Position numbers and translations under genes: made by a program
Origin: Paenibacillus luteus
GTDB lineage: Bacteria; Bacillota; Bacilli; Paenibacillales; Paenibacillaceae
Length of the DNA: 64,000 bases
Direction of reading: 5' to 3'
NCBI RefSeq assembly: GCF_006542765.1
Contig: NZ_SKCD01000066.1
Location: 272,932 to 336,931, forward strand
The notes under the pieces: model-generated
The model's database searches: none
What the model was told of the DNA's origin: nothing
Seen by the model: only the letters and a program-made list of their open reading frames with translations
Part shown: positions 26,665 through 35,409 of the stretch, in pieces
Layout: each line of letters opens with the position of its first letter
How positions within the stretch are numbered: the first letter of the stretch is position 1

Positions 26665-27711
26665 ATGAAACCATGCGTATATGACTACACGCTCGAGCAG
26701 CTTCAGCAATGGATGATAGATAACGGTGAGCCTGCATTTCGCGGCGGCCAGCTGTTTGATTGGCTTTATGTGAAGCGGGTTAAGAGCTTTGAAGATATGT
26801 CCAATCTCTCGAAAGCGATGCGTGAGAAGCTTGAAGAGAACTTCCAGTTCGTAACGCTAAGTGAGATTACTAAGTTCGAATCGAAGGACGGTACCGTTAA
26901 GTTTTTGTTCGGTCTTCATGACGCACATGCGATCGAGACGGTTATTATGCGCCACAACTATGGAAACAGCATTTGCGTGACGACTCAGGTCGGCTGCCGT
27001 ATCGGCTGTACGTTTTGTGCTTCTACGTTGGGCGGTTTGAAACGGAATCTCACCGCAGGTGAGATCGTCGCTCAGGTTGTCACTGCGCAGCAAATGTTAG
27101 ATGCGACGGGCGAACGCGTTTCGAGCATCGTCATTATGGGCTCAGGGGAGCCGTTCGAAAATTATGATGCAACGATGGCGTTTCTGCGAATTATGATCCA
27201 TGAGAAAGGTCTGAATATCGGGCAGCGCCACATTACCGTATCGACAAGCGGCATTGTGCCAAGCATGTACAAATTCGCGGAAGAAAACACGCAAATCAAT
27301 TTGGCTCTCTCGATCCATGCGCCAAATGATGCGCTGCGTTCGAAGCTAATGCCGGTTAACCGTCGTTATCCTTTTGATGATGTTATGGCCGCTTGCCATA
27401 ACTATATTGCGAAGACTGGCCGCCGAATCACGTTCGAATACGCGCTAATCGGTGGTGTAAACGATCGTGCCGAGCATGCGCAGGAGCTTGCGGATGTATT
27501 ACAGGGCATGCTGTGCCATGTCAATTTGATTCCGGTTAACCACGTGCCGGAACGGAATTATGTGCGTACGCCGCGTGAGGATATTTTTGAGTTCCAGCGC
27601 GTCCTGGAGCGTAATAAAGTTAGCGTTACGATTCGCAGGGAGCAAGGGCATGACATTGCGGCTGCTTGCGGCCAATTAAGAGCGAAACATATGGAGTCTC
27701 AGGCGAGGTGA
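26665..27711 (+). CDS. rlmN: Dual-specificity 23S rRNA/tRNA adenine-C2 methyltransferase
   Basis: A 348-residue radical-SAM methyltransferase that makes m2A2503 in 23S rRNA and m2A37 in tRNA. The cluster motif is Cys111-x3-Cys115-x2-Cys118 (CRIGCTFC), followed by GSGEPFENYDA. A C-terminal acceptor Cys335 is in AAACGQLRAKH. The upstream in-frame ATG at 26611 lacks a ribosome site; the ATG at 26665 has AGGTG at suitable spacing. Confidence 0.96.
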   Translation: MKPCVYDYTLEQLQQWMIDNGEPAFRGGQLFDWLYVKRVKSFEDMSNLSKAMREKLEENFQFVTLSEITKFESKDGTVKFLFGLHDAHAIETVIMRHNYGNSICVTTQVGCRIGCTFCASTLGGLKRNLTAGEIVAQVVTAQQMLDATGERVSSIVIMGSGEPFENYDATMAFLRIMIHEKGLNIGQRHITVSTSGIVPSMYKFAEENTQINLALSIHAPNDALRSKLMPVNRRYPFDDVMAACHNYIAKTGRRITFEYALIGGVNDRAEHAQELADVLQGMLCHVNLIPVNHVPERNYVRTPREDIFEFQRVLERNKVSVTIRREQGHDIAAACGQLRAKHMESQAR

Positions 27712-27718
27712 TGACTGA

Positions 27719-28480
27719 TTGTTAACGGCAAACCGAAGTGATATTGGACGGGTTCGTCAAGTTAATGAAGACCAATCTTGGGTAAGTCAATTGAATAATG
27801 GGATAACGCTTGCCATCGTAGCCGATGGCATGGGCGGGCATCAGGCTGGAGACGTCGCTAGCCAGAAGGCTGTTGATGCATTCCGCAGCATGCTGGAGCA
27901 GAGCGCCGCTAAAGCCGATCTATCCATTCAAGAGGGCAAGATGCTGATCAGACAGGCGATCACTCAGGCGAATGAAGCCGTATTCGAGCTGGCCTCGCGC
28001 AACGAGAAATATCATAATATGGGAACAACGATTGTGGCTGCATTAGTCAAGAAGGACAATGCCATTATTGGACATGTTGGCGACAGCAGAGCTTACAAGA
28101 TTACCGAAGGCGTCATTAAGCAAATTACATTCGATCACACGCTTGTCAATGAACTAGTGAAATCCGGACAGCTCAGCGAGGAGGAGGCCGCTCATCATCC
28201 GCGCCGCAATGTTCTAACCCGAGCTGTCGGCACGGATTCACAAGTTGAAATTGAAGTCCAAGCGGTAGAATGGTCTCCTCAGGATGTGCTTCTGCTGTGC
28301 AGCGACGGTCTCTCCAATATGGTGAGCGACCAGCAAATCCTTCAAACGGTCATGACTGAGAAGCTTGAGCTGGATGCTAAAGCTGATCATCTCATTCAGC
28401 TTGCGCTGCATGCTGGTGGGGACGACAATATTACGGTCGTTCTTCTGCAAGAAGCAGCCGGCACGAATCGAGAGGGGTGA
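27719..28480 (+). CDS. prpC: PP2C-type serine/threonine phosphatase
   Basis: A 253-residue PP2C phosphatase, the partner of the kinase PrkC. Metal and phosphate motifs are visible: RQVNEDQ, VADGMGGHQAGD, GTTIVAAL, GHVGDSRAY, LLCSDGLSNMV and GGDDNITVV. The start is TTG; the resulting MLTANRSDIG aligns with the usual family start MLTA. The Shine-Dalgarno GAGGTGATG overlaps the rlmN stop, which suggests coupling. The stop overlaps the ribosome site of prkC. Confidence 0.94.
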   Translation: MLTANRSDIGRVRQVNEDQSWVSQLNNGITLAIVADGMGGHQAGDVASQKAVDAFRSMLEQSAAKADLSIQEGKMLIRQAITQANEAVFELASRNEKYHNMGTTIVAALVKKDNAIIGHVGDSRAYKITEGVIKQITFDHTLVNELVKSGQLSEEEAAHHPRRNVLTRAVGTDSQVEIEVQAVEWSPQDVLLLCSDGLSNMVSDQQILQTVMTEKLELDAKADHLIQLALHAGGDDNITVVLLQEAAGTNREG

Positions 28481-28485
28481 CAAGG

Positions 28486-30585
28486 ATGATTGGACAGGAC
28501 CTAGGCGGACGCTATGAAATTTTGACGCGGATCGGCGGCGGCGGTATGGCGCTTGTGTACAAGGCGCATGACGTGCTGCTAAACAGAAATGTAGCAGTGA
28601 AAGTATTGCGGCAGCAATTTGTACATGACGAGGAGTTCATACGCCGTTTTCGCCGTGAAGCACAGTCGGCGGCTGCGCTATCTCATCCAAACGTCGTTAG
28701 TATTTATGATGTTGGACAAGAAGAGGACACGCACTATATCGTTATGGAGTATATTGAAGGCCATAACTTAAATGAAATTATACAAGAGCGTGCGCCGCTG
28801 CAGACTGATGAAGCGGTGCGCATTGCCATGCAAATTGCAGACGCGCTCGATCACGCCCATCAAAATCATATTATTCATCGTGATATTAAGCCTCATAACA
28901 TATTAATCGGCAAAAACGGACGCGTGAAAGTGACGGACTTTGGGATCGCGCGGGCGGTCACTTCGTCTACGATTACTCAGACCGGCTCCGTTATCGGTTC
29001 GGTTCATTATTTTTCTCCTGAGCATGCGAAGGGAATCAATACAGGCGAAAAATCGGATTTATATTCCCTTGGCATCGTGCTCTACCAGATGCTGACGGCG
29101 CAGCTGCCGTTTCTTGGCGAAAGCCCGATCAGCGTGGCATTGAAACATTTGCAGGAAAATTTCGAAGAACCGCGTGTAGTTAATCCGCATATTCCGCAAA
29201 GCGTCGAGAACGTTATTCTTAAAGCGATGCGAAAAAATCCGAATGAGCGTTACAGTTCGGCGCATGAAATGCTAGCTGATCTAGATACATGCTTGCGGCC
29301 GGAGCGTTTAAAGGAACCGAAAATCACGTTCAGCCATGTTAACGACATGGAGGAAACCCGGGTCATGCCGGCTATTCGCGGCGATTTTCCGCCCGCAATG
29401 CCTAAAGACCGGGAGCCGGCGGCCAAAGCTAACACGGACGAGAAACCGAGCGATAGGGACGCGGCGCGACAAGCAAAGGGTTGGAAAAAACCGCTGACCG
29501 TCGTTGGCGTAACGCTCATTATTCTTGCATTGATCGTAGGGGGCTTTATTTGGCTCCTAAGTGTATTGGATGTAGCAGAGGTTGATGTGCCTTACGTGGT
29601 TGGCAAGACGGAGGCAGTGGCCCGGCAGATGATCGTGGAAGCTGGTCTTAAAGTGGAAGAGCCGGTTCTTCACGAGCATAATAAGGAAATCCCTGTGGAT
29701 CAGGTGCTGAGCCAGACCAAGCAGAATATGAGAGTGAAGGAAGGTTCCTTTATCCAGATTACTGTCAGTGATGGACCGGAGCTTGAGGAACTGGGCAATT
29801 ACGTGGGCAAGTCGCTTCAGACGGCGATTGACGAGCTTGGCGCCATTGGCGTTCAGCCGGAGCAAATCTACACCGAACCCGTATATAGTGAGGAGCCGGA
29901 GAACACGATCATTCAGCAGTCACCGAAGCCAGGAGAGCAGTACAATCCGGAGTCGGTTGAATTCCAGTTCACGATCAGCAAAGGCCGCGAGACGGTTTCG
30001 ATGCCAAATCTGATCGGCAAGACGCTGGAGGAAGCGAAGGAATTGATGAAGGAAAAAGAGCTGACGCTGGACAACGATGATATCTTATACCAGCCTAGCT
30101 ACGGGCACGAGAAGGATGTAGTCATTAGCCAGAGTCCTTATAAGGCGAAAGAGCCTGTGACCAAAGGGGATAAGGTATCGATAATTGTAAGCTCCGGCCC
30201 ACCTGCCGACGCGAAGGAGCATCAGTTCAACATTACGATCTCGCCAGCGGAAGCAGGTAAGACAAGTGAGATTCGGATTGAGTATTCCGATGCCCGCGGT
30301 GAAAAGATTGAAGGGGTTAAACGGCAAATTACGGGAATGCAGACCTTTCCTATTACCGTCGTAGTCGCTCCGAATACGGAAGCTTCCGTAACAGTTTACC
30401 GTGACAATCAATTCATTGACTCTAAATCGATTACGTATCAGGATTTAGTGAATGGTACGAATTCATCCACCTTAATCATACCGGGTGAAGAAGTGCAGGC
30501 GACAGAAGAGCCTGTACAAGCGGAGGTTACCGAGAGCGATGAGCCAACTGAAGAAGAGCAGCAACAAGAACAACAGCAGCCATAA
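28486..30585 (+). CDS. prkC: PASTA-domain serine/threonine protein kinase
   Basis: A 699-residue membrane kinase. The N-terminal kinase domain (about 8-270) has IGGGGMALVYKA, Lys39, HRDIKPHN (131-138) and DFG (151-153). A single membrane helix lies near 337-357. Outside the cell are three PASTA repeats (about 366-432, 434-502, 503-571) that in this family bind muropeptides, then a beta-rich domain (about 575-665) and a Glu/Gln-rich tail. B. subtilis PrkC promotes germination and regulates translation factors. The start at 28486 is preferred to a GTG that overlaps the prpC stop. Confidence 0.95.
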   Translation: MIGQDLGGRYEILTRIGGGGMALVYKAHDVLLNRNVAVKVLRQQFVHDEEFIRRFRREAQSAAALSHPNVVSIYDVGQEEDTHYIVMEYIEGHNLNEIIQERAPLQTDEAVRIAMQIADALDHAHQNHIIHRDIKPHNILIGKNGRVKVTDFGIARAVTSSTITQTGSVIGSVHYFSPEHAKGINTGEKSDLYSLGIVLYQMLTAQLPFLGESPISVALKHLQENFEEPRVVNPHIPQSVENVILKAMRKNPNERYSSAHEMLADLDTCLRPERLKEPKITFSHVNDMEETRVMPAIRGDFPPAMPKDREPAAKANTDEKPSDRDAARQAKGWKKPLTVVGVTLIILALIVGGFIWLLSVLDVAEVDVPYVVGKTEAVARQMIVEAGLKVEEPVLHEHNKEIPVDQVLSQTKQNMRVKEGSFIQITVSDGPELEELGNYVGKSLQTAIDELGAIGVQPEQIYTEPVYSEEPENTIIQQSPKPGEQYNPESVEFQFTISKGRETVSMPNLIGKTLEEAKELMKEKELTLDNDDILYQPSYGHEKDVVISQSPYKAKEPVTKGDKVSIIVSSGPPADAKEHQFNITISPAEAGKTSEIRIEYSDARGEKIEGVKRQITGMQTFPITVVVAPNTEASVTVYRDNQFIDSKSITYQDLVNGTNSSTLIIPGEEVQATEEPVQAEVTESDEPTEEEQQQEQQQP

Positions 30586-31510
30586 CAGCAAGGAAGGTCA
30601 TCTGAAAGGTACCATCGTCAAGGCCTTAAGCGGCTATTACTACGTACGCGCAGAGAATGCGGCATCGGACTCGATAACGGTCCAGTGCCGTGCGCGGGGC
30701 GTGTTTAAGAACAAGGGGCTTACTCCTCTTGTAGGCGATGTGGTGATGTTTAGCTTAACCGAAAATGGGGAGGGAACCGTTGAGGAACTGCTGCCTCGCT
30801 CCTCAGAGCTTATAAGGCCACCGGTTGCGAACATTGATCTCGCCATTCTCGTATTTTCAGTGACGGAGCCTGTGCTTAATTTGCAGCTGCTGGACAAGTT
30901 TCTCGTCCATATCGAGCATGCTGGCATTCCCGCTGTTCTTTGTTTAAGCAAACAGGATTTGGAGAATGACGGTTTGGAGACGGAGGAGGCGCAAGCTGCG
31001 GCTGCCTCCGTTAATCGTATTTACCGTCCTCTGGGGTATGAGGTTTACGGGACAAGCTCGCTGCTGGGAGAAGGCATAGCCCCTTTCCAGGAACGGCTGA
31101 AGGGCCATTTGGCTGTATTCGCTGGACAATCTGGTGTAGGGAAGTCTTCCTTGCTTAATGCGATTGTGCCGGGGTTAGAGCTCGAAACCAACCAAATCAG
31201 CAATAGGCTCGGCCGGGGCAAGCACACGACCAGACATGTCGAGTTGATTGAAATTGGAGGCGGCTTAGTGGCGGATACGCCAGGGTTCAGCCAGTTGGAC
31301 TTTCAGGAGCTTGGCATAGAGGATTTGGGTTATTGCTTTGTGGAGATGAGAGAGCTGTCTCCGGATTGCAAGTTTAGAGGCTGTACCCACGTTCATGAAC
31401 CAGGCTGCGCTGTACTCGCAGCAGTAGACAACGGTAAAATTGAGAAGAGCAGGCACGATCATTATTTGCTCTTTCTAGCTGAGATGAAGGATAAAAAAAG
31501 GAGGTACTAA
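30539..31510 (+). CDS. rsgA: Ribosome small-subunit-dependent GTPase
   Basis: RsgA (CpgA), a circularly permuted GTPase for 30S maturation. Visible are an OB-fold (about 22-85), the P-loop GQSGVGKSSLL, DTPGF, and a zinc knuckle CKFRGCTHVHEPGC. The ATG at 30539 overlaps prkC by 47 bp and has GGAGG twelve bases upstream. The family normally starts close to KGTIVKALSG. An in-frame CTG at 30602 has AAGGAAGG four bases before it and would remove 21 Ser/Asn-rich residues. Either start is possible; the product call is certain. Confidence 0.94.
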   Translation: MSQLKKSSNKNNSSHNSKEGHLKGTIVKALSGYYYVRAENAASDSITVQCRARGVFKNKGLTPLVGDVVMFSLTENGEGTVEELLPRSSELIRPPVANIDLAILVFSVTEPVLNLQLLDKFLVHIEHAGIPAVLCLSKQDLENDGLETEEAQAAAASVNRIYRPLGYEVYGTSSLLGEGIAPFQERLKGHLAVFAGQSGVGKSSLLNAIVPGLELETNQISNRLGRGKHTTRHVELIEIGGGLVADTPGFSQLDFQELGIEDLGYCFVEMRELSPDCKFRGCTHVHEPGCAVLAAVDNGKIEKSRHDHYLLFLAEMKDKKRRY

Positions 31511-31515
31511 CAACA

Positions 31516-32160
31516 ATGACGATTATTGCACCATCCATTTTGTCAGCTGATTTCTCGCGATTGGGTGAAGAGATTAAAGCCGTTGAAGCGGCAGGGGCGG
31601 ATTGGATTCATGTTGATGTGATGGACGGGCATTTTGTCCCGAATCTAACCTTTGGCCCGCCGGTCATCTCGGCGGTACGAGAGGCAACAAAGCTGCCTTT
31701 CGACGTTCATTTGATGATTGAGCGGCCTGAGCTGTCCATTGCCGATTATATTTCGGCTGGGGCAGACCGGATCACCATACATGCCGAGGCATGCGTACAT
31801 TTGCACAGAACTGTGCATTACATAAAAGAAAAAGGGCTTCCGGTAGGCGTAGCGATTAACCCGGCTACACCAGTTGCGACTTTGGAGCCGATCTTGCATG
31901 ATCTTGATCTAGTGCTTATTATGACGGTGAACCCTGGCTACGGAGGGCAACAATTCATTCCTTATTCGCTCGTAAAGCTGCGTCAGCTTCGGGCGATGCT
32001 GGAGGAGCAAGGCCTTGACGAAGTGTTTGTCCAAGTAGATGGCGGCGTTAATGCGACTACGGCGGGTGTCATTCGCGAAGCGGGGGCAAACGTGCTGGTT
32101 GCTGGCAATGCTGTATTTGCAGAGAAAGATCGTGCCGCAGCCATTGCGGTATTGCGTTAG
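31516..32160 (+). CDS. rpe: Ribulose-phosphate 3-epimerase
   Basis: A 214-residue TIM barrel that interconverts ribulose-5-phosphate and xylulose-5-phosphate. Conserved stretches are IAPSILSADF, VDVMDGHFVPN, VHLMI, MTVNPGYGGQ and VDGGVN. It starts six bases after rsgA with AAAGGAGG upstream. In B. subtilis thiN follows; here it is replaced by a small membrane protein gene. Confidence 0.96.
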   Translation: MTIIAPSILSADFSRLGEEIKAVEAAGADWIHVDVMDGHFVPNLTFGPPVISAVREATKLPFDVHLMIERPELSIADYISAGADRITIHAEACVHLHRTVHYIKEKGLPVGVAINPATPVATLEPILHDLDLVLIMTVNPGYGGQQFIPYSLVKLRQLRAMLEEQGLDEVFVQVDGGVNATTAGVIREAGANVLVAGNAVFAEKDRAAAIAVLR

Positions 32161-32168
32161 GTGCCCTG

Positions 32169-32447
32169 GTGATAAATGAACGGTTGAAAACGACATTATG
32201 GCTGCTGGGATACAGCTTCGTTACAGGAGGGCTGCTAACAGCGTTCTCGTTAATTGAGGGGTTTTATCGTTATCTCTTCTCGTTGCTGGCTTTATACATA
32301 GGCATACGTTTTTTTCGCAGATTTGAAACGCTTGGGCTGCGCATTACTTTTTTTGTCGTGTCGATCGTATTTTATTTGCTGATTGCCGTTATCGTATCCG
32401 CTGTTATCTATATACGAGATAATCCGGACGCCATATCAGGCGTGTAA
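32169..32447 (+). CDS. Small integral membrane protein
   Basis: About 92 residues with three or four hydrophobic stretches (about 9-27, 33-48 and 56-84) and basic residues between them. I do not recognise the family. The likely start is GTG at 32169, nine bases after rpe, with a weak AGGTG upstream. It takes the place that thiN has in B. subtilis, between rpe and spoVM. Confidence 0.65.
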   Translation: MINERLKTTLWLLGYSFVTGGLLTAFSLIEGFYRYLFSLLALYIGIRFFRRFETLGLRITFFVVSIVFYLLIAVIVSAVIYIRDNPDAISGV

Positions 32448-32568
32448 TGCGCTTTCCTCTACCGCTTGCGAAGGAATAGGACGAACTGAAGACGCATAGG
32501 ATGGTTACATGAGCGTAGGATGTTTGTCACGGATTAATTCGATGAGCGTGTCTGAGGAGGGATGAGGC

Positions 32569-32649
32569 ATGAAATTTTATACAATCAAACTGCCTAAATT
32601 TTTGGGCGGATTCGTAAAGGCGATTTTGAATACCTTCCAAAAAAATTAG
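32569..32649 (+). CDS. spoVM: Stage V sporulation protein SpoVM
   Basis: A 26-residue amphipathic peptide that begins MKFYTIKLPKFLGGFVKAI and ends NTFQKN. It is nearly identical to SpoVM in length and in the MKFYTIKLPKFLGG start. SpoVM recognises the convex forespore membrane and anchors SpoIVA to start coat assembly. GAGGAGGG precedes the ATG. Its place just before convergent rpmB matches B. subtilis. Confidence 0.96.
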   Translation: MKFYTIKLPKFLGGFVKAILNTFQKN

Positions 32650-32699
32650 ATCGGATGCTGCAGGACACCCTTCGGCCGTGATCGTAGAAAACGTAAAAG

Positions 32700-32727
32700 A
32701 AAAGCACCTGAACTCTCAGGTGCTTTT
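32700..32727. terminator. Bidirectional terminator between spoVM and rpmB
   Basis: AAAAGCACCTGA pairs perfectly with TCAGGTGCTTTT around ACTC. A and T tracts on both sides serve the two convergent genes. Confidence 0.92.
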
Positions 32728-32747
32728 GTCTATGGCCAAAGCCATCA

Positions 32748-32936
32748 TTATACGCGGGTAACTTTACCGGATTTCAGTGCGCGAGTGCTGACATAAACAC
32801 GTTTCGGTTTACCGTCAACCAAGATGCGAACTTTTTGCACGTTTACGCCCCAAGAACGACGTGTTTTGTTGTTTGCGTGGGAAACGTTGTTACCTTTACC
32901 AGGTGCTTTACCTGTAAGAAAACATTTGCGGGACAT
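32748..32936 (-). CDS. rpmB: 50S ribosomal protein L28
   Basis: A 62-residue L28: MSRKCFLTGK, NNVSHANNKTRRSW, VRILVDGKPKRVYVS and ALKSGKV. AAAGGAGGTG precedes the ATG at 32936; an in-frame extension to 33032 is rejected. Only one of the cysteines found in zinc-binding L28 forms is present, so this looks like the zinc-free form. Confidence 0.96.
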   Translation of the reverse strand: MSRKCFLTGKAPGKGNNVSHANNKTRRSWGVNVQKVRILVDGKPKRVYVSTRALKSGKVTRV

Positions 32937-33227
32937 GACTACACCTCCTTTAAATCTTGCGTGAGCAAAAGTGATTCCATAAGTATGGCTCGTTATGCGT
33001 GAGGAAAATTTCATTCGTAAGACAAATAACATTTAAACACACTTGAATATCGTATCATAAACATCTATTCTATTCAACCTAAATATACGGACAATCAAGT
33101 CGATTATCGCAAGGAAAGCTCGAAGGAACGCAGAAATGCTGGATTTATTGAACAGACTTCTATAACGGGGCTGTTTATAGTACAATAATACTTAGTCCAT
33201 AATATATACAGTAAGGGAGTGTTTTCC

Positions 33228-33587
33228 ATGCCTCTGCAGCTAAGCACCGAATTCGGTTCCATACATGTCTCTGATCATTGCATAGCCATTATAGCAGGCT
33301 CTGCGGCCATGGATTGTTATGGACTGGTCGGAATGGCTTCTCGCAAACAGTTGAAGGACGGGATTGCCGAGTTGCTCGGACGAGACAATTTGACTCGTGG
33401 CGTTGAAATTAGAAGAGAAAATGAGAAGCTGCACATCGACCTTTACATCATCGTGAGCTATGGTACGAAAATATCGGAAGTTGCTCATAACATTCAATCC
33501 AAGGTAAAATATGTGCTGAATGACGTAATCGGTCTACAAGTGGAAGAAGTCCATATAATTGTGCAAGATGTTAGGGTACTTAAGTAA
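33228..33587 (+). CDS. yloU: Asp23/Gls24 family envelope stress protein (YloU-like)
   Basis: A 119-residue Asp23/Gls24 domain protein: GSIHVSDHCIAIIAGSAAMDC, GVEIRRENEKLHIDLYIIV and VQSKVKYVL-like NIQSKVKYVLNDVIGLQVEEVHI. Members are soluble and linked to envelope stress; in B. subtilis yloU precedes yloV as here. The ATG at 33228 has AAGGGAG eight bases upstream; a GTG at 33219 lies inside that site. fakA begins 17 bp later. Confidence 0.92.
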   Translation: MPLQLSTEFGSIHVSDHCIAIIAGSAAMDCYGLVGMASRKQLKDGIAELLGRDNLTRGVEIRRENEKLHIDLYIIVSYGTKISEVAHNIQSKVKYVLNDVIGLQVEEVHIIVQDVRVLK

Positions 33588-33604
33588 CAGGGAGGGAAAT
33601 TTCG

Positions 33605-35374
33605 TTGAGTAAGCGCTTTATAAACGGATCTGATTTTACCGCAATGGCACTGCTCGGCGCGGATTACTTGCAGCGCAACGCAGAGCACGTTAATGCATTA
33701 AATGTGTTTCCTGTGCCGGATGGCGACACGGGAACAAACATGAATTTAACGATGTCCTCAGGTGTACGCGAGCTCCGCAGCAAGCCGTCAGCGAGCGTTG
33801 GGAAAGCGACGGAAGCCTTGTCGAAGGGACTGCTGATGGGCGCACGGGGCAACTCTGGCGTTATTTTGTCACAGCTGTTCCGAGGGTTTTCCAGATCTTT
33901 AGCCAATCTCGAAGAGGCAGGTACGGTGCAGCTGGCAGCTGCTTTGCAATACGGTGTCGACCTCGCTTATAAAGCTGTCGTGAAGCCAGTTGAAGGAACC
34001 ATTCTTACGGTAGCCAAAGAAGCAGCGAAGCATGCCGTTCAATATGCACGCAGAACGAATGATGTTATTGAGCTGATGCAAGAGGTGCATTCGAAGGCAA
34101 ATGAAGCATTGCAGCGCACGCCTGACCTGCTGCCTGTTTTAAAGCAGGTAGGCGTAGTAGATTCTGGCGGACAAGGCCTCGTATTTATTTATGAAGGTTT
34201 CTTGCGCAGCCTTTTGGAGCTAGACGGACAGTTGGAGCCCGATGACATGCAATCTGAAGCCGCTCCACCGGAAGAGGTCGCGGTTCCATTAAAGGCAACT
34301 CCGGTCAGGAAGCAGGAGCCGACTTCGGCTCAAGCGCGTTTGGCAACCGATGCGATTGAGTTCTTATACGATATGGAATTTTTTATTAATCGCAAGCTGA
34401 AAGGGAATGCGACGGTGTTCTTTGATGAATCCGCTTACAAGCGTGCGCTTGGCAAAGATGGCGATTCCATTCTGGTTATTACAGAAGATGATATCATAAA
34501 GGTTCACGTACACTCGCGAAAGCCTGGCGATGTACTGAATTTGTCTCTCCCTTATGGTGAATTGACGGATATTCATATTCTTAACATGCGAGAGCAGCAC
34601 CGCGAGCTCTTGGAGCATGAGCAGGCGGATTCCGGCGGCATTGCTGACTATTCTGCAGCAGAGCTGCTTGCTGGCGAAGGTCTGCAGGGCGTTCCACCAG
34701 GCCAAGTATTCGAATGGGCGCCATTTGGCATCATTGCGGTTGCGTTGGGTGAAGGGATTACCAATATTTTCTTGGAAAACGAAGTGGATACTGTGTTGTC
34801 CGGCGGCCAGACGATGAATCCGAGTACAGAGGATTTCGTGAAAGCCATAGAGGCGCTATCGGCAGAACATATTTATATTTTACCGAATAACGGAAATATT
34901 ATTTTGGCGGCTGAGCAGGCCGCAGAGCTTAGCGAGCGAAAGGTCATGATCATTCCAACGAAAACGATTCCGCAGGGCTTAGCGGCCGTTCTTGCGTTCA
35001 AAGAAGACGAAACAGCGGAACGAAACAGCGAATGGATGAAAAATGCGGCCGAACAGGTTGTTTCTGGGCAGGTTACCAAAGCCGTTCGCGATACGACCAT
35101 TGAAGGCGTTGCTATTCGAGAGGGCGATTTCATTGGAATTAAGGAGAAACAGATCGTCGTGTCGAATGCTGATTTGCCGGGTGCATGTCAATCTCTTATT
35201 GCCAGCATGTTGGAAGCCGGAGGGGATTTGCTGACCATTCTTACAGGCGAGGAAGCAGATGCGAGTGAAACGGCATCGCTTTGTGAATGGATCGGGGAGC
35301 AGTATCCAGAGCTCGAACTGGAAGTACAAAAAGGCGGACAACCGCTGTATCCTTATGTTTTTGCATTGGAGTAG
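33605..35374 (+). CDS. fakA: Fatty acid kinase, catalytic subunit (DAK/DhaL type, YloV-like)
   Basis: A 589-residue protein with an N-terminal DhaL-type kinase domain (about 10-205; FPVPDGDTGTNMNLT with Asp39 and Asp41 as Mg/ATP ligands), a middle domain and a C-terminal FakA domain. FakA phosphorylates fatty acids held by FakB. The TTG start follows GGGAGGGAA at long spacing and gives MSKRFINGSDF, the usual family start. A FakB/DegV gene follows directly, which supports the assignment. Confidence 0.92.
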   Translation: MSKRFINGSDFTAMALLGADYLQRNAEHVNALNVFPVPDGDTGTNMNLTMSSGVRELRSKPSASVGKATEALSKGLLMGARGNSGVILSQLFRGFSRSLANLEEAGTVQLAAALQYGVDLAYKAVVKPVEGTILTVAKEAAKHAVQYARRTNDVIELMQEVHSKANEALQRTPDLLPVLKQVGVVDSGGQGLVFIYEGFLRSLLELDGQLEPDDMQSEAAPPEEVAVPLKATPVRKQEPTSAQARLATDAIEFLYDMEFFINRKLKGNATVFFDESAYKRALGKDGDSILVITEDDIIKVHVHSRKPGDVLNLSLPYGELTDIHILNMREQHRELLEHEQADSGGIADYSAAELLAGEGLQGVPPGQVFEWAPFGIIAVALGEGITNIFLENEVDTVLSGGQTMNPSTEDFVKAIEALSAEHIYILPNNGNIILAAEQAAELSERKVMIIPTKTIPQGLAAVLAFKEDETAERNSEWMKNAAEQVVSGQVTKAVRDTTIEGVAIREGDFIGIKEKQIVVSNADLPGACQSLIASMLEAGGDLLTILTGEEADASETASLCEWIGEQYPELELEVQKGGQPLYPYVFALE

Positions 35375-35409
35375 GCTCTAATCGTTTGATAGCTGGGAGG
35401 GATCTGCCT

